From Candidatus Heimdallarchaeota archaeon (GTDB lineage: Archaea; Asgardarchaeota; Heimdallarchaeia; Heimdallarchaeales; Heimdallarchaeaceae), in the NCBI GenBank assembly GCA_019057815.1, contig JAHLWR010000001.1, forward strand, positions 24,001-88,000: a stretch of DNA of 64,000 nt, given 5' to 3'. A program made the translations under genes and the position numbers. Positions 20,728 through 30,606 of this stretch are shown here, in pieces (position 1 is the stretch's first letter; every line of letters starts with the position of its first letter). Under the pieces are notes generated by a model. The model saw only the letters and a program-made list of their open reading frames with translations, was not told the origin of the DNA and made no database searches.

Positions 20728-21603
20728 ATGAATAAAAAGAAGATTTTACAATTTTTAGAAATTGCATTTCTTATACTGACTATAATCGGCTCGCTAGTTT
20801 TCAGTTTCACTTCAATATCTATTGGAATTCGAAACACATCTCTGAATGTAAGAGAAGGAGATATTCTACGTTTGATAATCCACGCATATGAATTTGATTA
20901 CACCAACACAGGAAATGTGTCACTCTATGATATAGTTGCAGGTATATTTTTGTATCCCTTTGAACTTGAATCTAAACAAGAAATTACTACTGAGGAAACT
21001 GAGAGCTCATCAGGAGAAAATGAAACAACGTATAACGATATAGATTATCCTATGCATAGTGATCGAGATATACCATTATTTGAAGGAAATCTTACTACAA
21101 ATCTAGTAATAACATTTGAAGTAATTGAAAAAATAGATGAAGACCATGCCATTTTACAAATTAAGGAAACTGGAGAAAATTTCACTTTGTGGTTATCTGA
21201 AACTTATAGAGCTCACAATCCATTTGCTTCCCCAAAAATGTATATTGGACTTGTAATAAGAGAAAAAACTAATCTAACACAGAGTTATGTTCATTGGAAT
21301 CCTATAAGCATTTTTTCCAGTAAAACTACAAGAGAAGCTCTCAATTGGATGAGTAGAGAATCAGAGAATATTGCAAATTTTGAAGTTCTTAAACTGTCAA
21401 AGAATCAATTTATGTCACCAACAGGAACAACTTCCGCGGGAGGTAATTATCAGTCTAATACTACCTGGACACTAGTTTCAAATAGTAACAGAATACAGTC
21501 CATTTCTAGTTATTCCCCTACTACTGTAGCTGATGATTTGGTTTGGAGTTTTAGTTATTCTATCGAATTAGAATGGGAATATCCAAAGGAGGGATCTACA
21601 TGA
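20728..21603 (+). CDS. Membrane-anchored secreted protein, unknown
   Basis: N-terminal TM then extracytoplasmic-type sequence; stop overlaps next ATG (ATGA). Confidence 0.65.
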   Translation: MNKKKILQFLEIAFLILTIIGSLVFSFTSISIGIRNTSLNVREGDILRLIIHAYEFDYTNTGNVSLYDIVAGIFLYPFELESKQEITTEETESSSGENETTYNDIDYPMHSDRDIPLFEGNLTTNLVITFEVIEKIDEDHAILQIKETGENFTLWLSETYRAHNPFASPKMYIGLVIREKTNLTQSYVHWNPISIFSSKTTREALNWMSRESENIANFEVLKLSKNQFMSPTGTTSAGGNYQSNTTWTLVSNSNRIQSISSYSPTTVADDLVWSFSYSIELEWEYPKEGST

Positions 21604-21821
21604 AGCCAGAATACGTTTTTTATTCTTTATATTCATTGATTGCAATTGAAATGATCATTGGACTAATTCTGAGGAGGTACATCCTCCTTATTTCTTGTCT
21701 TATACTGTTATTCTTTGCGGTCTCGATGAGGATATTACGTTTGATAGAATTTAAGATGCCAAAAAAGAGAAGCATGCTAATTTTTCCCCATTTTTCCCAT
21801 ATTTCTGTTAGCTTTTTATAG
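21600..21821 (+). CDS. Small two-TM protein; C-terminal tail may derive from the adjacent element
   Basis: MKPEYVFYSLYSLIAIEMIIGLILRRYILLISCLILLFFAVS; start overlaps upstream stop. Confidence 0.5.
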   Translation: MKPEYVFYSLYSLIAIEMIIGLILRRYILLISCLILLFFAVSMRILRLIEFKMPKKRSMLIFPHFSHISVSFL

Positions 21822-22126
21822 GAAAATCTAATAGAAGTACTGTCTTAAGCCAATGGCTAGAGACAAAGTAGAGTCATCTACTTACACCCGGAGCTGGAGT
21901 GAGAGCCTAAGGTTCTCAATAACATAGTCTTCAGTAATGAGTCCCGGAGAGGAGATGAACCCTCTCACCTCCGCTAACACTGTGTGTTGGAGGTGTAATC
22001 CCAGAGCTTGAAGCTCCCCCTACGCTACTGCTTGATGCGATGCGACCTTAAACGTTCTTGGGTTGGGAAGAGTCCTCAAAATTATTCGTCACTACCCTTA
22101 AGTGGGAAAAGTGGGAAAAATAACTC
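21780..22126. other. GC-rich, hairpin-rich non-coding element flanked by imperfect inverted repeats (ncRNA or MITE candidate)
   Basis: Left atttttccccatttttccca (~21780-21800), right gtgggaaaagtgggaaaaat (~22102-22121); internal hairpins gagagcc-taa-ggttctc, cctccgctaacactgtgtgttggagg, gagcttgaagctc; clear local rise in GC. Confidence 0.5.
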
Positions 22127-22609
22127 ATGAATTGGACAGATGTACGAACTCTTCTTTACGAAACCCTTGTTGAACAAAAGATTCTTATTAATGGAAAAAA
22201 AGCGATTAAAGGCGGAGCAGGAGGGAAAATCGTTGATTCCATCCAACATGTTGAGGATAATTATTTCAAGGAAAATAAGGCTTTTATTTCAGAATTAAGA
22301 GATATTGGAATTGATGGAATTTTATGCTTATTTTTCCTTATGCAACAAGAACCAGCTCTAACTGCTGTTAAAATCATCCATAAGATACTGCAAATTCCTG
22401 TAGCTTCAACTTATAGAATTATGCAAAAAAATTTGGATAAGGAACTAGTTACACTTCACTATTTAACGAACAAGCCAGGGAAAGCTTACTATCGTATAAC
22501 CGATGAAGGAACTTCTCTAATAATCCAACTTTACGAGCTATTAGGAGGGAAAATAATCCTTCCCTTCTCTAACTCAAAAGCGCAACAAGGCGTAGATGCG
22601 ACAATTTAA
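22127..22609 (+). CDS. Winged-helix transcriptional regulator-like protein
   Basis: 'EPALTAVKIIHKILQIPVASTYRIMQKNLDKELVTLHYLTNKPGKAYYRITDEGTSLI' wHTH pattern. Confidence 0.7.
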   Translation: MNWTDVRTLLYETLVEQKILINGKKAIKGGAGGKIVDSIQHVEDNYFKENKAFISELRDIGIDGILCLFFLMQQEPALTAVKIIHKILQIPVASTYRIMQKNLDKELVTLHYLTNKPGKAYYRITDEGTSLIIQLYELLGGKIILPFSNSKAQQGVDATI

Positions 22610-22703
22610 TAATAAAATGTAAAAAGAAGTTCTTTCTTTTTCCATCATTTTTCTTTACTCTGATCTTAATGACGAGGAAGTGTCACTTTCTTTTTTTAAT
22701 GAT

Positions 22704-23108
22704 TTATTCATACAATAGCGCTTTTTCTGGACAATATTTCACACACTGTGGTTCGCCTTCACATAAATCACAAGTTATTGCAACATTGTTTACGGGGTGT
22801 ATGTACATGACCCCAAAAGGACAAGCAAGCACACATTCTCTGCAACCTGTGCACTTTCCACTATCTATTTGAACAGCACCAGTTTTTTCAGATTTAGATA
22901 TAGCTCCCTCTGGACATGATTCTACGCATTTATAACAAAATCTACATACATTAGGTACAGCTATACCTTCCTTTTCATTTTTCTTTACTCTAATACGGGA
23001 ATGTGATGGAGCATAAAATCTTTCGTGAAAAAATGAACAACGCAATTCACATATTCTACAACCATTGCATTTTTCTTTTATTACAGATATACGTTTTATT
23101 TGAGTCAT
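22704..23108 (-). CDS. 4Fe-4S ferredoxin-type electron transfer protein paired with AOR
   Basis: CNGCRICELRC, CRFCYKCVESCP, CTGCRECVLACP, CDLCEGEPQCVKYCP cluster motifs. Confidence 0.9.
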   Translation of the reverse strand: MTQIKRISVIKEKCNGCRICELRCSFFHERFYAPSHSRIRVKKNEKEGIAVPNVCRFCYKCVESCPEGAISKSEKTGAVQIDSGKCTGCRECVLACPFGVMYIHPVNNVAITCDLCEGEPQCVKYCPEKALLYE

Positions 23109-23118
23109 TTTTTCACCT

Positions 23119-25038
23119 TCAAATCAAATCAAAGCGTTCTGCCATTTCTAATAATCCTAATTCTTCCAATTTTTCTTTCAAAGGATAACCTGTCTCGGCA
23201 TCCCATTTTCTTAATGCATAATATTCTGGAAGCATTTTATCCAATTCTACTTTTTGACCCTTTGCTGGTCCATCAGGAAGTGGTTCATCTGTAAAACGTT
23301 TGGGTAAATAGTCTTGTTTTTCTCCCATTCCTTCTCTTTGATTGAAAAGCCTCTCAAGATTATATATTCTTTCACCAATCTTAAGCACGTCATCTGCGTC
23401 TATTTTCATCCCAGTTGCATAAGAGATGAATTTGGCCATATCTTCTGGTTTAACTGCGTATGCAGAAAAACATGTGTATTTGCACATTTCTGCTGAATCT
23501 ACTACAGCACCCAAATTTTCATGCCACACAACCATTCTTGCTTTACTTTCCCATGCATAAGGATCTACAGCTTTTTTGGAACCAAACCACTCTATACCCT
23601 TTTCTTCAGGATAACCTAGCAGCTCGAAATTTGGTAAAGCTGTAAGATGATCAGCTCCTCTGTTTGCTGTCGCCCATCCTAAGCCAAAAGCTTTGGCAAT
23701 TCTTACATCATAAGCAGGAGGTTCCATACCTTTAACGTGTAAAGCGTATTCTTCCGAACCTTTGTTAATTTTTTCAGCTACACGTTTCGTTCCCTCCGCT
23801 AGTAAATCTCCTATTCCTTCTCTCTTTGCTATTTTTGTTATGAGTTTAATGACTGCTTCTTCATTACCCCAAACAAGTTCTAATCCATCTGTGTTTTCTT
23901 TTGTTAATACGCCTTTTTCATATGCTTCCATCGCAAAAGCGATTGTATCCCCTAATGATATAGTATCCATACCATATCTGTTGGCAAGTTCATTAGCATA
24001 AATTACTGCATCCAAATTACCTATTCCACATTTTGAACCTAAACAGATAATCGTTTCATATTCAGGGCTCCCACCTTTTGTTCCTTTGTATGGACCTTCT
24101 TTTACTTCAGAATATTTTCCACAATGAATTGGACAAGCAAAACAGCTTTCAGACTTGACTTTATATTTCTCATAAAAGGTTTCAGCTGAAAGACCTTCAT
24201 ACTTGTCAAAGGTACCGAATTGATTATTATTCGTAGCTAAACCTCCACCGATATAGGATAAATCTACTAAGAAAGAGGTTCCATATTCAGATAAACTTGG
24301 ATAAGCAGGATCAGTGTAAATTTTTTCTAAAGTTTCTTCAATTAGTAAGTCAAACTTCGCTGGTTCAGCTACAGTTACAGCTCCGGTGCCTTTAACAGCT
24401 ATAGATTTAAGATTCTTTGAACCCATGACAGCTCCTACTCCAGTCCTAGCCGCTGCTCGTGAAAGATTATTCAGAATAGCTGCGTATCGAACCAAGTTTT
24501 CCCCTGCTTGACCGATAGAGAGAATTTGAATATCATCTATATCGATTTCTTTTCTAAGCATTTCATCTGTTTCCCAAGTATCCTTCCCCCACAAATTAGT
24601 GGCTTCTCGAATTTCAACAATTTCACCTTCTATAAAAATATACACAGGTTTTTCTGCTTTTCCATGAACAAAAATCGCATCATAACCAGCATAGGCTAGC
24701 TCAGGAGCAAAATGTCCTCCAGCATTCGAATAACCAATACAACCGGTTAAAGGGGATTTGGTAGCAATGGTATACCTGTTAGAAGAGGGAGCTAGTGTTC
24801 CAGTAAGGGGACCAGTACTTATAACGAGAATATTATTTGGACTAAAAGGTTCTGTGCCTTTAGGTAAATTATCAAATAGATATTTAATCGCGATACCCCT
24901 CCCACCTAAGTAATTTTCAATAATAGAATGATCTATTGCTTTCTTCTGAATTTCTCCATTAGACAGGTTTACAATTAGAACTTGACCTCTATATCCTTTA
25001 TATTTTGGAATGGTACCTTTCAATGTAAAATAAGTCAC
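23119..25038 (-). CDS. Aldehyde:ferredoxin oxidoreductase (tungsten-dependent AOR family)
   Basis: GGRGIAIKYLFDNLPKGTEPFSPNN..., TGPLTGTLAPSSNRY..., SCFACPIHCGKY, CKYTCFSAYA. Confidence 0.95.
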   Translation of the reverse strand: MTYFTLKGTIPKYKGYRGQVLIVNLSNGEIQKKAIDHSIIENYLGGRGIAIKYLFDNLPKGTEPFSPNNILVISTGPLTGTLAPSSNRYTIATKSPLTGCIGYSNAGGHFAPELAYAGYDAIFVHGKAEKPVYIFIEGEIVEIREATNLWGKDTWETDEMLRKEIDIDDIQILSIGQAGENLVRYAAILNNLSRAAARTGVGAVMGSKNLKSIAVKGTGAVTVAEPAKFDLLIEETLEKIYTDPAYPSLSEYGTSFLVDLSYIGGGLATNNNQFGTFDKYEGLSAETFYEKYKVKSESCFACPIHCGKYSEVKEGPYKGTKGGSPEYETIICLGSKCGIGNLDAVIYANELANRYGMDTISLGDTIAFAMEAYEKGVLTKENTDGLELVWGNEEAVIKLITKIAKREGIGDLLAEGTKRVAEKINKGSEEYALHVKGMEPPAYDVRIAKAFGLGWATANRGADHLTALPNFELLGYPEEKGIEWFGSKKAVDPYAWESKARMVVWHENLGAVVDSAEMCKYTCFSAYAVKPEDMAKFISYATGMKIDADDVLKIGERIYNLERLFNQREGMGEKQDYLPKRFTDEPLPDGPAKGQKVELDKMLPEYYALRKWDAETGYPLKEKLEELGLLEMAERFDLI

Positions 25039-25126
25039 ATCCTTGACTGATATAAATTTTGCTTAGCATCTATTTTATTTCTACATTATTAACTGTATTA
25101 GGTTTTATAATATGAAAAATGGTTAC

Positions 25127-25681
25127 TTATGTTATTCCATACAAACGAATGACAACAATATTTTCAGCTAAGAACGATAAATCTGTTTTTTCAGGATCAT
25201 CCTTTTTCTTATCCCAACCCATTAAAGCTTTTGCAGCCATAGGGTGTTTACTGACATACCAATGAAAGACACCTTTTCTCTCTTCTATGTCGATTATCTC
25301 AGGTTTAACATCATATTTCTTGAAATTAATACGGATTTTTACATCCTCCGGATTAGCTTTTAAGTTCATTAACCAATTCGCTTTATCCCCTCGACCAGCA
25401 AAAATGTGAATTATTCCATTTATTTTGTGATATTCAAGGGGACTTATTCTTATTTGACCTGTTTTTCTTCCTTTTGTGAACAATAACAAAAAGATAAAAC
25501 CTGCACCTAGAAGAGGTAAAAAGCCAACTCTGTAGAATGGGACCGTAAAATATTTGTTTACACACTTCCATTTTTTCAGTGTTTTTTTCTGTTGTTCTTT
25601 GTCAGCTATTAAGAAATTATATTCAGCGGAACCTTTTCTTGGATAAAATGTTGTAGATTTACTAGTATCCTCGGAAGTCAT
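25127..25681 (-). CDS. Deazaflavin (F420)-dependent nitroreductase-like (DUF385) protein
   Basis: LFTKGRKTGQIRISPLEYHKINGIIHIFAGRGDKANWLMNLKANPEDVKI. Confidence 0.85.
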   Translation of the reverse strand: MTSEDTSKSTTFYPRKGSAEYNFLIADKEQQKKTLKKWKCVNKYFTVPFYRVGFLPLLGAGFIFLLLFTKGRKTGQIRISPLEYHKINGIIHIFAGRGDKANWLMNLKANPEDVKIRINFKKYDVKPEIIDIEERKGVFHWYVSKHPMAAKALMGWDKKKDDPEKTDLSFLAENIVVIRLYGIT

Positions 25682-25846
25682 TCAGATCAATAAGAAGCTG
25701 GGAGTTCATATATATTATTTTTATTCTAATAGTAATACTTTTTAAAATACTTTCAATTTAATATCACTATGTGTAGAATTAGTTGATGAAAAGAGGTTTT
25801 AACCCCTCAGCTTTTGCTCACATAGGCTTTAAAGGAGAGTAATAGA

Positions 25847-26326
25847 ATGGGAAAAAACTTAGAAATAGAATCACAAAAAGCAACAAAACAAACTTCTAAT
25901 AAATTAGATTATAAGAAAATTGAAATCATTATTTTGACACTTTGTTCAGCAACTTACTCATTCTTTTTTTTGATTACACTCTTTATAGGATTTGAAAATT
26001 ATATTAATTTCTTTGAGGAACTATTTAAAGCACAAGCCATTTTAGTCATTATTATTCCTGCACTTTTCGCTCTCATTTATACTACACTTACCCTTTACCT
26101 TTCCTATAAAAAAGAGAACTCACAAAAAAGTTTCTCTGTCTTCAATATTGTTGGATTGATAAGCCTTGGTCTATGTTTCATAGTGAGTCCTTTTATTAAT
26201 TATCCAGCTACATCAGGCTTCGCAACATTAATCTATGCTTCTGTTGCTTGTTTAATTTCTATAATTGTTGCTATAGTAGGTGTGTTTATTGTTAAAATAG
26301 TGGAAAAAAAATATAAAAAACATTAG
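25847..26326 (+). CDS. Four-TM membrane protein, unknown
   Basis: Four hydrophobic segments in 159 aa. Confidence 0.65.
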   Translation: MGKNLEIESQKATKQTSNKLDYKKIEIIILTLCSATYSFFFLITLFIGFENYINFFEELFKAQAILVIIIPALFALIYTTLTLYLSYKKENSQKSFSVFNIVGLISLGLCFIVSPFINYPATSGFATLIYASVACLISIIVAIVGVFIVKIVEKKYKKH

Positions 26327-26381
26327 CAATATCAAGCTATGGAAAACCTATGTTTCTAGAGAAAAAATTGCCGTTTGATGT

Positions 26382-27146
26382 TTATTTTTGCGCTTTAATG
26401 AAAAATCTGTGATCATAAAGGTCTAAATAACCTTGTTTTTCTATTATTTCATGAATATACCTTAATTGAGTCTTGTGTTTTTTGATAGAAAAACCGGGAA
26501 CTTCCCATTTTATATTAATTAGGTGATAAACAACTGCACCAACATCAAATATGCGGGTTAATGGATAGTGTTCTTTATATTCCAAAACTATAAATCCTGC
26601 TTTTTCGAGTTCTTTAACAGCAGAAACTGCGTTCCATTCCACACATTCTGGTTTTTCATCACCAAGTATCAACTTCCGTAATAAATCATTATTTCTAGCA
26701 CCTACTTGTTGAGTTATAAAATATCCACCTGATTCTAAGATTCTATAAACTTCTTTAGGTGAATATGATTCATGGCGATTGATAATCAGCTCAAACTCCT
26801 CATCCTTAAATGGTAAATCTTCATCTTTTTCACACTGAAACACTTTTACACCTAAAGGTTCCAATTTTTTTGTAGCTACAGGCAAGTTAGGTTCATATCC
26901 TTCGGTAGCACATGTATGTCTCGGTAAAGGAATTAATTCTGATAAATGCTCTCCTCCACCTGTTCCCATATCAAGGAGAGATTTTGCTTTTCTGATATAA
27001 AGTAATACTATACTTCTGTAGCTCCAAGTCAGGGGAGCTGTTACGTACCTTTCTTTATTATAAGGGAAATTCCAACCTATTATTGATCTTTTTTCTGCTT
27101 CAGACACGTAAAGATCAAATTTCTCGTCACTTGTTAATTCTTTCAT
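26382..27146 (-). CDS. Class I SAM-dependent methyltransferase
   Basis: SLLDMGTGGGEHLSELIPLPRHTCATEGYEPNLPVATKKL...EDLPFKDEEFELIINRHESY. Confidence 0.9.
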   Translation of the reverse strand: MKELTSDEKFDLYVSEAEKRSIIGWNFPYNKERYVTAPLTWSYRSIVLLYIRKAKSLLDMGTGGGEHLSELIPLPRHTCATEGYEPNLPVATKKLEPLGVKVFQCEKDEDLPFKDEEFELIINRHESYSPKEVYRILESGGYFITQQVGARNNDLLRKLILGDEKPECVEWNAVSAVKELEKAGFIVLEYKEHYPLTRIFDVGAVVYHLINIKWEVPGFSIKKHKTQLRYIHEIIEKQGYLDLYDHRFFIKAQK

Positions 27147-27265
27147 CTATGCCACCATAACAAGTGGAAATGCAATTATTATCCTCTGACATTCCACTCA
27201 TCAACAACTATATTAATGATTTCAAGAGATTGTCTTTAAAAATTAAGGTAATATTAGGTGTAAAT

Positions 27266-28141
27266 ATGAAAAAGCAGTTTGTTTTTGTTTTACCAATAAT
27301 TATTTTTTTACTATCTTCAACCTTTAGTACAGTACATGTGTCTGCTGATGATGAATTAGGCATTTTCGCAGAAGAAATGACTAAAGACTCAATGTATTTA
27401 TGGTATTTCACAGAATTAGAATTCTCAGGTCTCTGGGATGGCTATGGGATAATTCTCAATGAAAAAACAGTTAAAGAAGGAAACACTATAGGAGTAAAAG
27501 TACTTACAGGAGCTAATGAAACACAAGTTTATAGAGATAATAGTTCCAAAATCAGCTTTGAAACTGATGAACCTATTTTCGAATATTATTTCGAAGATGA
27601 ACTCCTAACAGATAAGAGTCTTGACGACCTTTTGCATCTTTTTACTGTCAACGTTTCCAGTTTAATTCTCCCAATTATTGCACAAAATGGAACGTCACAA
27701 GAATCATGGTTCCAAGGACCTTATGACTTCTTTCATGAAAATTGGGAGATGGTTAATGAAACAGAACAAGATGACTATTATTATCTTCGATACGAAAATG
27801 ATATGGATTTCATTTTAGAATCATCATTTTTCACTATAACTATGAATGAACATTTAGTTTACAAAACCTATGATAATGGGGTGGTAAACGCAACAGGTGA
27901 TGAACTCATAGATCTTGAGTTAAAGTTTAACGTAACAAGTGGGCGTTTCCATAGTTTTCGTTTCACTTATGATGTTGAAGCAGAAGTAGAAGGAGACCAA
28001 CAATCGGGTAGAGTTGTTATTGAAATTGGAGGAGAATATGAATCATCCTTCTTACCCTTTGAATGGGGCTATGGTATAATAGGTCTAGTAATTGCGGGTT
28101 TTGCTGTAATTGTGATAAGGAAAAGAAAAAGAAACAAGTAA
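27266..28141 (+). CDS. Secreted protein with signal peptide and C-terminal TM anchor
   Basis: MKKQFVFVLPIIIFLLSSTFSTVHVSADD; C-terminal WGYGIIGLVIAGFAVIVIRKRKRNK. Confidence 0.75.
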   Translation: MKKQFVFVLPIIIFLLSSTFSTVHVSADDELGIFAEEMTKDSMYLWYFTELEFSGLWDGYGIILNEKTVKEGNTIGVKVLTGANETQVYRDNSSKISFETDEPIFEYYFEDELLTDKSLDDLLHLFTVNVSSLILPIIAQNGTSQESWFQGPYDFFHENWEMVNETEQDDYYYLRYENDMDFILESSFFTITMNEHLVYKTYDNGVVNATGDELIDLELKFNVTSGRFHSFRFTYDVEAEVEGDQQSGRVVIEIGGEYESSFLPFEWGYGIIGLVIAGFAVIVIRKRKRNK

Positions 28142-28332
28142 TTTACTTGGGTTTAGATATTGAACTAAACCATTTTATTCTACCTACTTGCTTATGGCAT
28201 GAACTTTGTACATTTCTTTGTATATTTAATCCTTTAGAAGTACTTATTATATTGAATCCAAATTACAAAATCCATTTTTGTAAGTAGTGAAGTTTTTTAA
28301 ATAATATACCATTATTATTTTAGTGAATAATC

Positions 28333-28713
28333 ATGGAATTTTATGGAACCGCAGATTGGAAAACAGAAAAACATGTACCAGTTATTGAAGTACCGGAAAC
28401 AATTGAAAAAGGAGCTTTAATTTCTGTTAAAGTATCAGTAGGAAAAGAAATAGCTCACCCAAACACTACAATACATCATATCCGATGGATAAAACTGCTG
28501 TTTTGGCCAGAAGAAGAGAAATATCCTTATGAAATTGGAAAAATAGAATTCAGTTCTCACGGAGAATCTATCAAAGGTGCTGATACAAGTACAGTATATA
28601 CAGAACCTTTTGGTAAATTCCGTTTCAAAACAGAAAAATCTGGAAAACTAATAGCTACAAGCTCATGTAACATCCACGGATTATGGAAATCTGAAAAAGA
28701 AATTAAGGTTTGA
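28333..28713 (+). CDS. Superoxide reductase (neelaredoxin/desulfoferrodoxin class)
   Basis: EKHVPVIEVPE, AHPNTTIHHIRWIKL, ATSSCNIHGLWKSEK metal-ligand motifs. Confidence 0.95.
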   Translation: MEFYGTADWKTEKHVPVIEVPETIEKGALISVKVSVGKEIAHPNTTIHHIRWIKLLFWPEEEKYPYEIGKIEFSSHGESIKGADTSTVYTEPFGKFRFKTEKSGKLIATSSCNIHGLWKSEKEIKV

Positions 28714-28764
28714 AACCTTTAATCCTTCCTTTTTTTCTTTTAGTAAAAATAGAACGTTTTATTT

Positions 28765-30115
28765 ATTCATGAACTACTCCTACCTAAAGGTAGGCGTTTC
28801 TTGATTCATTGAAAAGACTTGTCCACTGATGATTGCCGAAGCAGTAAGAGTGAACAGGGGTCTGTTCTCCACAAGTAAAGAGGTATGTCCCTTACGCCTC
28901 TTCAAAATGTTTATTGAAGCGTTATAGTCACGGTCTAGCTCTAAGCCACAATAAGGACAAGAGTGTGTCCTATCATTTAATGTCTTGGGGACTATCTCTC
29001 CACATCTGGAACATTCTTGAGTAGTGCCTCTAGGAGGAACTTTAACTAGTTCTTTATCAGCGTTTACAGCTTTATAAGCTAAATAGTTGAAGAATATTCC
29101 CCACGAAGCGTCGAGAATGTTACGATGGAGTGTGCGTGACCGCTTGTGTTTCTTATTTCCGTTCTGTGTGAGTCCTTTAATATTCAAGTTTTCCACACAG
29201 ATAATATCATAATTATCTACATAAAAGTTTGAGACTTTATGTAAGAAGTCTTTACGCTGGTCAACAGCTTTAGTGTAGAGTTTAGCCAACTGATATTTGG
29301 CTTTTAACCAATTCTTTGAACCTTGCTTTTTACGACTAAGAGATTTGTGCTTATTTTTAAGTTTCTTTAATTGTCTTTCTATGTTTTTAGGATTCTCTAT
29401 CTCTCGTCCATCCGAATCCACTGCGTAAGAATTTATCCCTACATCTATCCCTACGCTTTTAGAGGTTTTAGGAAGAGATATAGGAGCGTTCTCTACTTGT
29501 ATATTAGCGAACCATCTACCTGTTTGAGAACGTTTGAGTATTATGCCCTTGACTTTGTTTGTACGTATACGATTGTTTAATCCTCTACAATTGATAGTAC
29601 CTATCTTAGAAAAGGTTAGTTTATTTTTGTTTTCATCTATCTTGAATCCACTCTGGTTATAGTTGATAGTCTTGTACCATCCTTTTCCTTTGAAACGTAA
29701 GTGACCGATCTTATGTCCATTCTTCTTTAATTGTGCTAGACTTTTGATATTTGTCCATAGAGTGTAATTGACCATCTGTAAAACTTTAGAATATACCCCT
29801 TTCAATTCAGGCATAGAACTGTTTTTTAGCCCCACGATAAAAGATTGAGTTTTGATTTGTGTGAGTTTTTCTCCCTTCTCTCACGCTTTTTTGCGCTCTT
29901 CTAATAGCTTATTATAGAGTTTTCTGCAAATATCCAACTGTTCAATGAGTGTGGCTTGTTGCTGTTTATTAGGGTACAGTTGCACTTTGTAGGTTAACAT
30001 CAGTTCATTTCCTTATTTCCTTAGTACTTTTTTCACTATAAAAAGACGAGTATATGCTAAAGTGATGTTTCTATCGCATTCATCCCCACCTAAAGTTAGG
30101 GGATTTCTGCTATGC
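28765..30115 (-). mobile_element. IS200/IS605-type solo tnpB element with subterminal hairpins; no tnpA adjacent
   Basis: Ends carry imperfect palindromes CCTACCTTTAGGTAGG (~28780) and CCCCTAACTTTAGGTGGGG (~30085) around tnpB. Confidence 0.75.
28780..30000 (-). pseudogene. tnpB: TnpB RNA-guided nuclease-like gene with an in-frame TGA at codon 40 (29881-29883)
   Basis: MLTYKVQLYPNKQQQATLIEQLDICRKLYNKLLEERKKA*EKGEKLTQIKTQSFIVGLKNSSMPEL...; SVGIDVGINSYAVDSDG, CVENLNIKGL, CSRCGEIVPKTLNDRTHSCPYCGLELDRDYNASINIL. Confidence 0.88.
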
Positions 30116-30122
30116 TCAATAT

Positions 30123-30533
30123 TTAAAAGTCTTCAGCAGTAGCAGATTCTTCTTTTTTCTTCACTACTTCAGCTGCATCTGCTTCTTTTTGTGCTTCCTG
30201 AACTTTTTGCTCTCTTTTGTTTAACTCTTGTTCTTTATCTGCAATTTTTACTTCAAGTTCGCGTATTTTAAGTTCTTTCTCAGCAATTGAAGCTTCTATT
30301 TTCTTAACAGCAACTTCTAGCTTAAAGGCTTTATCTGGTCGCCCTTTTTCTTTTTCTTCTGCAGCTTTCATTAGTTTTTCTTCAATTGACTTGTAATCCT
30401 TGAAACTCTTCTTATGTTGAGATGCGACTTTTTTCCTAAGATCTTGGATGTCTTTAAGAGTGTCATAAATATCCATTTCCAAATCATATTGCTCTTCACG
30501 CAATTCATAATACTTCTTTCCTTCTTCACTCAT
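30123..30533 (-). CDS. Charged coiled-coil protein
   Basis: 136 aa, continuous heptad-like E/K-rich helix. Confidence 0.65.
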   Translation of the reverse strand: MSEEGKKYYELREEQYDLEMDIYDTLKDIQDLRKKVASQHKKSFKDYKSIEEKLMKAAEEKEKGRPDKAFKLEVAVKKIEASIAEKELKIRELEVKIADKEQELNKREQKVQEAQKEADAAEVVKKKEESATAEDF

Positions 30534-30606
30534 TTAGATCACAAATTCTAATGCATATTTGCTATATTAAATCTATTTGTTTGTAGATTATTTAGCTTTT
30601 CAGAAT

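Noticed and set aside
21840-22090. GC-rich element as RNase P RNA or SRP RNA
   Set aside because: I could not find the conserved core motifs of either RNA on either strand; left as unassigned.
29881-29883. TGA recoding (Trp or selenocysteine) in tnpB
   Set aside because: Other genes in the window use TGG for Trp and end at TGA (e.g. 8999, 20607), so a nonsense mutation or read error is simpler; no SECIS search could be run.
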